A stretch of 64,000 nt of DNA from Gammaproteobacteria bacterium (lineage in GTDB: Bacteria > Pseudomonadota > Gammaproteobacteria > Chromatiales > Chromatiaceae), in NCBI GenBank assembly GCA_020445255.1, contig JAGRGY010000008.1:58461-122460 (forward strand), read 5' to 3'. The notes under the pieces are model-generated. The model was not told where the DNA came from and did no database searches. It was given only the letters and a program-made list of their open reading frames with translations. Within the stretch, counting starts at the first letter, position 1; every line of letters starts with the position of its first letter. The translations under genes and the position numbers were made by a program. Positions 55,360 through 64,000 of this stretch are shown here, one piece after another.

Positions 55360-55958
55360 TTCATCACGTAGACGAGCGGAAACAGCACCAGCCACACCAG
55401 GTCGACCATGTGCCAGTAACTGGCGCCGGTCTCGACACCGGTATGCTCTTCGGGGGTGTAGCCGCCGCGGCCCGCCTTCAGTGCGACGGCCACGAGGATC
55501 ACCATACCCAGGATCACGTGCAGGAAGTGAAAGAAGGTCAACGACAGGTAGAACATGTAGAAGGTGTTCGTGCTCAGGTTGATCCCGGCGTGCAGATGGT
55601 GTGCGTACTCGCTCGATTTCACCACCAGGAACAGCGCACCCATGCCGACCGCCGCCCAGGTCCAGCGCGCGCAAAGCCGGCCCTGGCCCTCGCGTGCCGC
55701 GACCACGCCGCGCATGACGAAATAGCTCGCGGTCAGCAGCGCCAGCGTGTTGATCAGGGCCGCATCGCGGTTGAGCATGGCCTGGTAGCGGTCGAACAAC
55801 GCGATGTGCTGCATGCGCGTGAACGCATACGCGGCGAAGAACAGAGCGAACACCAGCAGTTCGGCGAGGATGAAGATCCAGATGGCCAGGTCGCCCGGCG
55901 GGAAGCGCGGTACAGCCAGGCCGCGTCGCTGCTGCTGGATCGCCGCCTCTGCTGTCAT
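55356..55958 (-). CDS. norE: NorE, cytochrome c oxidase subunit III-family protein
   Basis: A 200-residue membrane protein with five helices, homologous to subunit III of heme-copper oxidases: GDLAIWIFILAELLVFALFF, HHLHAGINLSTNTFYMFY and SYWHMVDLVWLVLFPLVYV. NorE is an accessory of NO reductase in denitrifiers. It lies 117 bases after norB, with a hairpin in the gap, and overlaps norF. Confidence 0.92.
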   Translation of the reverse strand: MTAEAAIQQQRRGLAVPRFPPGDLAIWIFILAELLVFALFFAAYAFTRMQHIALFDRYQAMLNRDAALINTLALLTASYFVMRGVVAAREGQGRLCARWTWAAVGMGALFLVVKSSEYAHHLHAGINLSTNTFYMFYLSLTFFHFLHVILGMVILVAVALKAGRGGYTPEEHTGVETGASYWHMVDLVWLVLFPLVYVMK

Positions 55959-56045
55959 GCCGGCCTCTGTGGTGGAAAAGAAAACGCCGGCATCATCACA
56001 CCGCGATCAGTGCCGGCAAGGGGGAGAGGACTTGGTCGTGCCCGC

Positions 56046-56065
56046 CGGGCGCCTTCCGGCGCCCG
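56046..56065 (-). other. Stem-loop after norB
   Basis: cgggcgcc (56046-56053) pairs perfectly with ggcgcccg (56058-56065) around loop ttcc, 10 bases after the norB stop. No U tract follows on the minus strand, so it probably stabilises norCB mRNA or attenuates reading into norEFQD. Confidence 0.55.
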
Positions 56066-56075
56066 ACAGCGTCGA

Positions 56076-57930
<1,855 letters not shown>

Positions 57931-57994
57931 GGCATTGCCCCCCTCGTTAGTCTGCAACCCGGCGCCATTTGATGAGCGTCGACACAGCTGAGCC

Positions 57995-58008
57995 TTGATA
58001 TTCGTCAA
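57995..58008. promoter_or_regulatory. FNR/DNR-type box between norC and dnr
   Basis: TTGAT-ATTC-GTCAA, the same half sites as the distal nap box and the nosZ box. It is centred 72 bases from the norC ATG and 80 from the dnr GTG, so a bound regulator could serve both directions. Confidence 0.75.
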
Positions 58009-58081
58009 GCCCGGCTCGCGGCGTTGCTCCAGGTCAACCCGGGGTGGTCTAATTGAGGTCCCGCCAGCCGGAACCGCGCCC

Positions 58082-58831
58082 GTGTCCACCAGCGAACAAC
58101 TGAAGAACGACCTGATCCAGAGCTTCATGTTCGCGCGGCTCAACGGTGCGCAGCTCGATCGGGTCGCCCAGCATGCCGTCCGGATCCGCCTCGACGAGGG
58201 CGAGATGCTGTTCCAGCAGAACGATCGGGCCGAGCGCTTCTACGTGCTGCTGCGCGGCCAGGTCAAGCTGTTCCGGCTCGGACCGAGCGGCAACGAGAAG
58301 GTCATCGAGATCGTCACGCCGTGCAGTACGTTCGCCGAGGCCCTGATGTTCCTCGAGCGGCCGGTGTTTCCGGTCGGCGCACAGGCTCTGCAGCCGGCCG
58401 AGGTGATCAGCATCGATGCGGCCGATTTCGCGCGCATGCTGCGCGAGTCCGTCGATACCTGCTTCATGCTGATGGGCGACATGAGCCAGCGCCTGCGTGG
58501 GCTGATCCGCGAGATCGACGACCTCAGCCTGAGCAGTGCCACCTGCCGTGTGGCCAGCTACGTGCTGGCCAAGGCATCGCCGGATGGCAGCAGTCTCGAT
58601 CTCGAGGTTCCCAAACAGACCCTCGCCTCACGCCTGTCGGTCCAGCCCGAGACCTTCTCGCGCATCATCCGCAACCTCAGCGACCAGGGCATACTCACGG
58701 TGCGCGGCAGTCGCGTCGAGATCAACGACCAGGCCCGCCTGCAGCAGATTGCCAACGTGTGCGGCCTGACTGACGTATCGCTGGCCGAGACCTTTCATTA
58801 CCCCTGCCCGCCAAGCAAGCCGGGCACCTGA
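58082..58831 (+). CDS. dnr: Crp/Fnr-family regulator, Dnr type
   Basis: A 249-residue regulator. The cupin sensor domain (IRLDEGEMLFQQNDRAERFY) lacks the FNR N-terminal cysteine cluster, as in DNR/NNR proteins that sense NO through heme. The helix-turn-helix is TLASRLSVQPETFSRIIRNL, with the E-x-x-S-R residues that read TTGA half sites. GTG 58082 fits the domain start; earlier codons overlap the promoter box. It is divergent from norC and upstream of nosZ, and is the likely activator of the boxes listed here. Confidence 0.88.
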   Translation: MSTSEQLKNDLIQSFMFARLNGAQLDRVAQHAVRIRLDEGEMLFQQNDRAERFYVLLRGQVKLFRLGPSGNEKVIEIVTPCSTFAEALMFLERPVFPVGAQALQPAEVISIDAADFARMLRESVDTCFMLMGDMSQRLRGLIREIDDLSLSSATCRVASYVLAKASPDGSSLDLEVPKQTLASRLSVQPETFSRIIRNLSDQGILTVRGSRVEINDQARLQQIANVCGLTDVSLAETFHYPCPPSKPGT

Positions 58832-58924
58832 CCCGCACCGGCGCGGCGGGCCCCTGCAGCGCCCCCCCGAAAACGGTACGCGCGCCACCCGCTTTCGACC
58901 GGCGCGACATCCGCGCCGCGACGC

Positions 58925-58938
58925 TTGACTCAGGTCAT
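58925..58938 (+). promoter_or_regulatory. Degenerate DNR-like box upstream of nosZ
   Basis: TTGAC-TCAG-GTCAT matches the DNR consensus in nine of ten half-site bases. Its centre is 39 bases upstream of the stronger nosZ box, about 118 bases before the ATG. Confidence 0.5.
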
Positions 58939-58963
58939 AAGTTCCTTCGCCACCACCCTTCCC

Positions 58964-58977
58964 TTGATCTATGTCAA
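58964..58977 (+). promoter_or_regulatory. FNR/DNR-type box of nosZ
   Basis: TTGAT-CTAT-GTCAA, a close dyad, centred 79 bases upstream of the nosZ ATG at 59050. If it acts at -41.5 the transcript would start near 59012, leaving a leader of about 38 bases. Confidence 0.75.
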
Positions 58978-59049
58978 GGTGGGATCGAGGCCACCTTCCA
59001 CACTTACCCCCGCGTAATGCCACCAAATCCCCACGGGAGCCTCACACCT

Positions 59050-61356
59050 ATGAGAACCGCAAGAAAAACCCTATCCCTGCTGACCGGCCTGGCGCTCGGC
59101 GCCAGCTGTGCCGGCAGCGCGCTGGCCGACGGTCAGCTGGACAAAGTCATGAAGGACCGCGGCCTTACCGAAAAAGATGTGCTGGCCGCGGCCAAGACCT
59201 ACACCCCGACCGGCGGCCGCGACGAGTACATCGTGTTCAGCTCGGGTGGCCAGAGTGGGCAGATAATCGTCTACGGCATCCCGTCGATGCGCATCCTGAA
59301 ATACGTCGCCGTGTTCACGCCCGAGCCCTGGCAGGGCTACGGATTCGACGACGAATCCAAGGCGGTGCTCGACCAGGGCAAGGTGCGGGGCAAGGACATC
59401 CTGTACGGCGACACCCACCACCCGGCGATCTCCGAGACCGACGGCGAGTACGACGGCCAGTTCCTGTTCATCAACGACAAGGCCAACCCGCGCGTCGCCG
59501 TCATCGACCTGCACGACTTCGAGACCAAGCAGATCGTCGTCAACCCGGTGTACAAATCGCAGCACGGCGGTGCCTTCGTCACACCGAACACCGAGTACGT
59601 GATCACAGCGGCGCAGTACGCGGCGCCGTTCGAGAACGGCTTCGTGCCGCTCGAGGAGTTCAACGACAAGTACCGCGGTGGCGTCACCTACTGGAAGTTC
59701 AACCGTGAGAAGGGGCGCATCGAGCCGGAAAACTCGTTCACCGTCGAGGCCCCTCCGTACAGCCAGGACCTGTCCGACGCCGGCAAGGGCCCGTCTGACG
59801 GCTGGTCGTTCACCAACTCGTTCTGTTCCGAGCGTTACGTCGGTGGCATCGAGCGCGGTCGCCCGCCCTTCGAGGCCGGCTGCTCGGCCAAGGACACCGA
59901 CTTCCTGCACGTGATCAACTGGAGGAAGGCCGAGGAACTGTTCAAGGCCGGCAAGACCGTCAAGATCAACGGCGGCAACGTGCTGCCGCTCGACGTCGCC
60001 GCCAAGGAGGGTGTGCTGTTCCTGATCCCCGAGGTCAAGAGCCCGCACGGTGTGGACGTGTCGCCGGACGGCAAATACATGATCGTGTCCGGAAAGCTCG
60101 ACACACACGCGACCGTGTACAGCTTCGAGAAGATCCAGGCCGCGATCAAGGCCGGCAAGTTCGAGGGCAAGGACCCGTACGGCGTACCGATCATCAACTT
60201 CCAGGATTCGATCCACAAACAGGTCGAACTGGGCCTCGGTCCGCTGCACACCCAGTACGATTCCAAGGAGTGCATCGTCTACACCTCACTGTACGTCGAT
60301 TCGATGGTCGCGAAGTGGAACTACTGTGAAGGCAAGGTGCTGGACAAGATCTCGATCCACTACAACATTGGCCACCTGATGGCGATGGAGGGTGATTCCA
60401 GGTCACCGGACGGCAAGTACCTGGTGTCGCTGAACAAGCTGGCGATCGACCGCTTCAATCCGGTCGGCCCGCTGCATCCGCAGAACCACCAGCTGATCGA
60501 CATCAGCGGCGACAAGATGGAGCTGCTGTACGACATGCCGCTGCCGCTGGGCGAACCGCACTACGCGGTTGCGATCAAGGCCGACAAGCTGAAGCCCGAG
60601 GTGCGCTACAAGTCGGGTTGGAACAGCCGCGAGGACAAGGTGTCCGAGTTCAAGACCCGCGCCGGCCGCGAGAAGACCGAGCGCAACTGTGACGCCAGCG
60701 GCAACTGCACGACCGAGGTCTGGGGCACCGTGATCCGTTCACACATCACGCCCGAAATCATCGAAGCGCAGGTCGGCGACACCGTCAAGATCCACCTGAC
60801 CAACCTCGAGCGCGCCGAAGACGAGGTGCACGGGTTCGCGATGTACGGCCAGAACGTGCAGCTGTCGATCGAACCGGGCAAGACGTCGTCCACCACGTTC
60901 GTTGCGGATCAGGAAGGTGTGTTCCCGTACTACTGCACCGAGTTCTGCTCGGCGCTGCACCTCGAGATGCAGGGCTACCTGCTGGTCCAGCCGAAGGGCT
61001 ACCAGGCCAAGGCGGGCGGCATGCAGGAAGGCGTGGCCTACACCCAGGCCGACTACGACAAGCAGGTCAAGACCAACGTCGACACCCAGGCCGTGATCGA
61101 CCAGGTCGTCGCCTACATCACCAGCCACAACTACCAGGACTTCCCGACCGTGGTCGGCCTGGTCGAGGACGCGACCGACCAGCTCGGCTTCGCCAAGGGC
61201 GCCAAGGAGAAGGCCGAGGCGGCCGCTGCGAAGCAAGACTGGCAGAACGCGATGCTGTGGGCCAACCAGTGGTGGCAATACCAGGTGAAGACGGCAGACC
61301 TCGGTCTGCGCGCCAAGACCTTCCTGGAACAGAACGGGGCGAAGAAGATCAAATGA
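59050..61356 (+). CDS. nosZ: Nitrous oxide reductase NosZ, clade II (Sec-exported)
   Basis: A 768-residue periplasmic copper enzyme that reduces N2O to N2. The signal peptide (MRTARKTLSLLTGLALGASC then AGSALA) is of Sec type with no twin-arginine motif, and the CuZ motif is GDTHHPAISETDGEYDG (His123, His124), both marks of clade II. CuA ligands are Cys629, Cys633, His637 and Met640 in YYCTEFCSALHLEMQGY. About 120 residues follow CuA with no CxxCH, so the C-terminal extension is not the cytochrome seen in some epsilonproteobacteria. First gene of a nos cluster. Confidence 0.97.
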   Translation: MRTARKTLSLLTGLALGASCAGSALADGQLDKVMKDRGLTEKDVLAAAKTYTPTGGRDEYIVFSSGGQSGQIIVYGIPSMRILKYVAVFTPEPWQGYGFDDESKAVLDQGKVRGKDILYGDTHHPAISETDGEYDGQFLFINDKANPRVAVIDLHDFETKQIVVNPVYKSQHGGAFVTPNTEYVITAAQYAAPFENGFVPLEEFNDKYRGGVTYWKFNREKGRIEPENSFTVEAPPYSQDLSDAGKGPSDGWSFTNSFCSERYVGGIERGRPPFEAGCSAKDTDFLHVINWRKAEELFKAGKTVKINGGNVLPLDVAAKEGVLFLIPEVKSPHGVDVSPDGKYMIVSGKLDTHATVYSFEKIQAAIKAGKFEGKDPYGVPIINFQDSIHKQVELGLGPLHTQYDSKECIVYTSLYVDSMVAKWNYCEGKVLDKISIHYNIGHLMAMEGDSRSPDGKYLVSLNKLAIDRFNPVGPLHPQNHQLIDISGDKMELLYDMPLPLGEPHYAVAIKADKLKPEVRYKSGWNSREDKVSEFKTRAGREKTERNCDASGNCTTEVWGTVIRSHITPEIIEAQVGDTVKIHLTNLERAEDEVHGFAMYGQNVQLSIEPGKTSSTTFVADQEGVFPYYCTEFCSALHLEMQGYLLVQPKGYQAKAGGMQEGVAYTQADYDKQVKTNVDTQAVIDQVVAYITSHNYQDFPTVVGLVEDATDQLGFAKGAKEKAEAAAAKQDWQNAMLWANQWWQYQVKTADLGLRAKTFLEQNGAKKIK

Positions 61357-61385
61357 TCTGACGCCGTTGTAATGCCGTAGCAGTA

Positions 61386-61410
61386 ACCGGGGGGCGATCT
61401 GCCCCCCGGT
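61386..61410 (+). terminator. Strong hairpin after nosZ
   Basis: A perfect 10-bp stem (accggggggc 61386-61395 with gccccccggt 61401-61410) and loop gatct, 30 bases after the nosZ stop. The following ctgtttc is a weak U tract, so partial termination or mRNA protection is more likely than a full stop, allowing high nosZ expression relative to the genes downstream. Confidence 0.65.
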
Positions 61411-61457
61411 CTGTTTCGCCAACCGATTAACCCGAAATTTTGAGAGGTATTCGCACC

Positions 61458-61775
61458 ATGAAAATCAATTCCTTCGCCGGTGCCGCGCTCGCGTCCGCGC
61501 TGGCGCTCGCCGCCGGCGGCGCGCTGGCCCTGGACGGCGGCCAACTGTACATGACCAAGACCTGTTTCTCGTGCCACGGCAAGGACGCGAAGACACCGAT
61601 CATGCCCAACTACCCGAAACTGGCCGGCCAGAACGCCGCCTACGCGGCGCAGCAGATGAAGGACATCAAGAGCGGCGCGCGCGCGAACGGCATGACCGCG
61701 GCGATGAAGGGCGTGATGCACCTGGTCAACGACGAAGAGATCGACGCGATCGCGCAGTGGCTGTCGACGCAGTGA
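61458..61775 (+). CDS. Monoheme c-type cytochrome of the nos cluster
   Basis: A 105-residue periplasmic class I cytochrome c with signal peptide (MKINSFAGAALASALALAAG, cleavage after LALA) and one heme motif CFSCH in YMTKTCFSCHGKD; candidate Met ligands are in NGMTAAMKGVMHL. Position directly after nosZ suggests it is an electron donor to NosZ, comparable to NosC-type cytochromes of clade II clusters. ATG 61458; GAGAGG lies upstream. Confidence 0.9.
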   Translation: MKINSFAGAALASALALAAGGALALDGGQLYMTKTCFSCHGKDAKTPIMPNYPKLAGQNAAYAAQQMKDIKSGARANGMTAAMKGVMHLVNDEEIDAIAQWLSTQ

Positions 61776-61811
61776 GCGTGAGCGTGCCGCCGGCGGCTAC
61801 GCCCCGGCGGC

Positions 61812-61825
61812 TTGACCGCAGTCAA
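61812..61825 (+). promoter_or_regulatory. DNR-type box before diheme cytochrome
   Basis: TTGAC-CGCA-GTCAA is a perfect dyad of the DNR half-site, centred about 95 bases upstream of the diheme cytochrome ATG at 61913. It suggests a second promoter inside the nos cluster. Confidence 0.65.
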
Positions 61826-61912
61826 GGCAGCCTGCCGCGCGACACCCCAGATTAGGCGCACGAGTAACGACTGTCATTTCGGCGTATTGACCGAATTGCG
61901 AGGAGCAAGCCC

Positions 61913-62629
61913 ATGAATTCGTCAAAAATCAAGCACTCTCTCATCGCCACCGCACTGGCCGCCCTCGTAGCGGCGCCGGCGTATTCATGGAACGAAGGCG
62001 GCGGCGAACAGGAGGAGGCACTCCACCTCAAGCCGGATCTCGAGAACGGGCTGGATGTCTACGAGGTCTGTTCGGCCTGCCACCTGCCCGAGGGCTGGGG
62101 CACACCCGACGGCACCTTCCCGGCACTTGCCGGTCAACACGCCGCTGTCATGATCAAGCAGCTGTCCGACATTCGTGCGCAGAACCGCGACAACCCGACC
62201 ATGTATCCGTTCGCGTTGCCCCAGTCGATCGGCGACGCACAGGCGCTGGCCGACGTCGTTGCCTACATCGAGCAGCTGCCGATGAACCCCGAACCGGGCC
62301 GCGGCCCCTGGGGCCCGGGCACACCCGAGTTTGCGAAAGGCGAAAAGCTGTACAAGGACAACTGCGTCAAGTGTCATGGCGAGACCGGCATGGGCAACAA
62401 GGACAAGTTCTACCCGCGCATCAACGGCCAGCACTACAACTACATGGTGCGCCAGTTCGAATGGATCCGCGACGGCAGGCGGCGCAACGCCAACCCGGAC
62501 ATGGTCAAGCAGATTGCGGGCTTCAGCGACGACGACATGAAGCAGGTCATCAACTACGTCACCCATGTGCCGATCCCGGCAGACCAGGTTGCGCCGTCGA
62601 AAGACTGGTTGAATCCGGACTTCAAGTAA
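61913..62629 (+). CDS. Diheme c-type cytochrome (c4-like) of the nos cluster
   Basis: A 238-residue periplasmic cytochrome with a signal peptide (HSLIATALAALVAAPAYS) and two heme motifs, CSACH in YEVCSACHLPEG and CVKCH in KDNCVKCHGETG, each in a cytochrome c4-like half domain. It may link the quinol/cytochrome pool to NosZ. A perfect DNR box upstream implies its own regulated promoter. NosB-like gene follows after 68 bases. Confidence 0.9.
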   Translation: MNSSKIKHSLIATALAALVAAPAYSWNEGGGEQEEALHLKPDLENGLDVYEVCSACHLPEGWGTPDGTFPALAGQHAAVMIKQLSDIRAQNRDNPTMYPFALPQSIGDAQALADVVAYIEQLPMNPEPGRGPWGPGTPEFAKGEKLYKDNCVKCHGETGMGNKDKFYPRINGQHYNYMVRQFEWIRDGRRRNANPDMVKQIAGFSDDDMKQVINYVTHVPIPADQVAPSKDWLNPDFK

Positions 62630-62697
62630 TTTGCACCGACAAGGTTGGACGGGCCGCGCGGCCCGTTCCGCATGACAACACTGCTGCTGGGTAGACA

Positions 62698-63897
62698 ATG
62701 ACCGCACCGTCGCTTCCGTTCCGCCAGAATCTGCCGGTCATGGCACTGGCGATCGTCGCCATTGCACTGATGGTCGCGATCTATTTCGCTCCCACCTGGT
62801 GGGTCGCGCTGAAGGCACCGAACTATCCACCCGAGGCGTTCCCGGACGGCGTACGCATCCACTTCCACATGAACGGCGTGTTCAACGGCTGCCGCAAGGT
62901 CGAGAGCACCGAGATTCGCGAGGACCAGGCGCTCGACTGCGTGCACGAGATGGACACCATCAACCACTACGTCGGCATGTACCCGATCGCGGCGGGTGGT
63001 GTCATCGAACGCGCGTTTTCGCCGTTCCTGGTGGCGATGCTGGGCGTGATGGTGGTCGGTTTCGCCTGCTCCAAGCGGTCGTTGCGGCTGCTGCTGATGG
63101 GTGCCGGTTTCGCCACAATCGTCGGTTGGATGACGATGACCTTCTTCGCCGAGGGGGGCCTCCACTATCAGAACGCCGGCTACGTCGAGTCGATGGTGAC
63201 ATCGATGGACCAGGAGGCCGGCAGCGAGGAGAGCGAACCCGAACCGTCCGGCATCATCGCCAGACTGAAAGCGGAGATGGCGGAGGTAGCCGCGCGCGAA
63301 CGGGGTGAGACGGCGACGCCGGCCACTGCGGGCCACACCGCCGAAAAGTCGGCAAAAGAGAGTTACATCAACAGCCTTCGGGTCACCTACGACAAGGATC
63401 GCGAGCGCCGCGGCGCCGGCGCAGTCCCGGCCTGGACCGGCAGCGGCCACCAGCTGCTGCTGTGGCACTACGAAAAGAGCCTCGGCCGCTATTTCAACAA
63501 CCCGGCCGAGATCGGTCCGCTGGTCGCGGCCATGGGCACCGCCTTCTACGTCGTGTTCTTCGGCATCCTCGTCGCGATGCTGGCGCTGCTGGTCGGCGCG
63601 GCGCTCGGACAGGGCCCGCTGTACTGGCTGCTCGCGTTGGTGCCCGCACTGCTGCCGGTGTTCTTCATCATCGACTACTCAGCGTGGCTGTGGTGGTACG
63701 GCCACCGGCTGAACGACATGGGCGCCTTCAGCGTCAAGCCCTTCATGCCGACCGTGTTCGGCGACGGCAAGGTGGCGCAGTTCTCGACTCACTCCTACCC
63801 GTACTGGGGATTCGGCCTGATGCTGGCGCTGAGCGTCGTGGTCGCCGTCATGATGATCCTGCGCCGCAAGATGCTGAACCGCGCCGCGGGCGGCTGA
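62698..63897 (+). CDS. nosB: NosB-like membrane protein of clade II nos cluster
   Basis: A 399-residue membrane protein with about six helices (10-30, 108-128, 132-152, 277-300, 309-340, 370-390). A loop of about 50 residues rich in Glu and Pro (GSEESEPEPSG) follows the third helix. Position between nos cytochromes and a nosD-like start, and the lack of enzymatic motifs, fit NosB, a membrane protein reported only in clade II nos clusters. Family membership is inferred from context, topology and size; I do not recognise a diagnostic motif. Confidence 0.65.
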   Translation: MTAPSLPFRQNLPVMALAIVAIALMVAIYFAPTWWVALKAPNYPPEAFPDGVRIHFHMNGVFNGCRKVESTEIREDQALDCVHEMDTINHYVGMYPIAAGGVIERAFSPFLVAMLGVMVVGFACSKRSLRLLLMGAGFATIVGWMTMTFFAEGGLHYQNAGYVESMVTSMDQEAGSEESEPEPSGIIARLKAEMAEVAARERGETATPATAGHTAEKSAKESYINSLRVTYDKDRERRGAGAVPAWTGSGHQLLLWHYEKSLGRYFNNPAEIGPLVAAMGTAFYVVFFGILVAMLALLVGAALGQGPLYWLLALVPALLPVFFIIDYSAWLWWYGHRLNDMGAFSVKPFMPTVFGDGKVAQFSTHSYPYWGFGLMLALSVVVAVMMILRRKMLNRAAGG

Positions 63898-63907
63898 GCG
63901 GCATTCG

Positions 63908-64000
63908 ATGCACGCGCCTGCCGCCGCCGCTACCGCGCTGCTGATCGGCGGCTGGATCGCGGCCGCGGCGAACGCATCGACGGATCTGCCGTCGTTCCAG
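63908..64000 (+). CDS. nosD: Probable NosD, start only (cut by window edge)
   Basis: Only the first 31 codons are inside the window. ATG 63908 lies 10 bases after the NosB-like stop and opens a signal peptide (APAAAATALLIGGWIAAAAN, then AS) followed by TDLPSFQ, similar to the LPPxQ segment that begins mature NosD, a periplasmic beta-helix protein needed for copper site assembly of NosZ. The clade II order nosZ-cytochromes-nosB-nosD agrees with this. Confidence 0.55.
   Translation, partial: MHAPAAAATALLIGGWIAAAANASTDLPSFQ

Noticed and set aside
59050..61356. Cytochrome cd1 nitrite reductase
   Set aside because: Considered because of the position near dnr and nor, but there is no heme c motif, and the CuZ and CuA motifs identify NosZ.

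Overview
This window comes from a high-GC gammaproteobacterium. The gene content points to a Chromatiales-like, sulfur-oxidising, facultatively denitrifying lineage. The grounds are the dapA-bamC core operon, cysG, a rhd-tusA-dsrE2 sulfur-carrier cluster, a GalT-like nucleotidyltransferase of the type that includes the APS:phosphate adenylyltransferase of Thiobacillus, and a nearly contiguous nap-nnrS-nor-dnr-nos block. No rRNA, tRNA, CRISPR array, insertion sequence or prophage was recognised. This was judged by reading alone.

Layout. 1-9.5 kb: a partial unknown gene, then a minus-strand run dapA-bamC-MBL hydrolase-purL-slyX-spermidine-synthase-like protein. 9.6-13.3 kb: plus-strand housekeeping genes (GalT-like, GcvR-like, Bcp, PhoH). 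13.3-19.6 kb: signalling, with a BarA-like hybrid kinase divergent from a FimX-like REC-REC-GGDEF-EAL protein, then a Cys-rich Crp/Fnr regulator and a DUF2892 protein. 19.8-26.6 kb: AI-2E-type permease, LysR regulator, FadL-type porin, the rhd-tusA-dsrE2 operon with a clear promoter and terminator, and cysG. 27.1-33.4 kb: rhodanese, a NarXL-like two-component pair, cca, an Atm1-type ABC exporter and a stand-alone S24-like protein. 33.5-38.3 kb: a sparser accessory stretch with secreted unknowns, a TIGR03790 protein and a MaoC-like protein. 38.4-44.4 kb: CbiX-like, UbiA-like, PepN, glutaredoxin, Hsp15 and a cysteine-rich unknown.

44.4-64 kb is the denitrification island. napFDAGHB encodes periplasmic nitrate reductase with NapGH as quinol dehydrogenase and no napC. 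nnrS follows upstream. norCB and norEFQ-(membrane protein)-norD encode NO reductase and its assembly factors. A Dnr-type regulator is divergent from norC. The window ends in a clade II type nos cluster: a Sec-exported nosZ, two c-type cytochromes, a NosB-like membrane protein and the first codons of a probable nosD. No nitrite reductase gene lies in the window.

Seven FNR/DNR-like dyads (TTGAY-N4-GTCAA type, two of them degenerate) sit upstream of napF, nnrS, norC/dnr, nosZ and the diheme cytochrome. This suggests the island is one regulon, probably run by the Dnr encoded inside it. Many gene pairs overlap by ATGA, which indicates translational coupling. The most unusual items are a NarX-like kinase without a periplasmic nitrate domain but with a cytoplasmic four-cysteine cluster, a two-tier hairpin between napA and napG, an 8-bp microsatellite next to the nnrS operator, and a NosZ with a 120-residue non-heme C-terminal extension.
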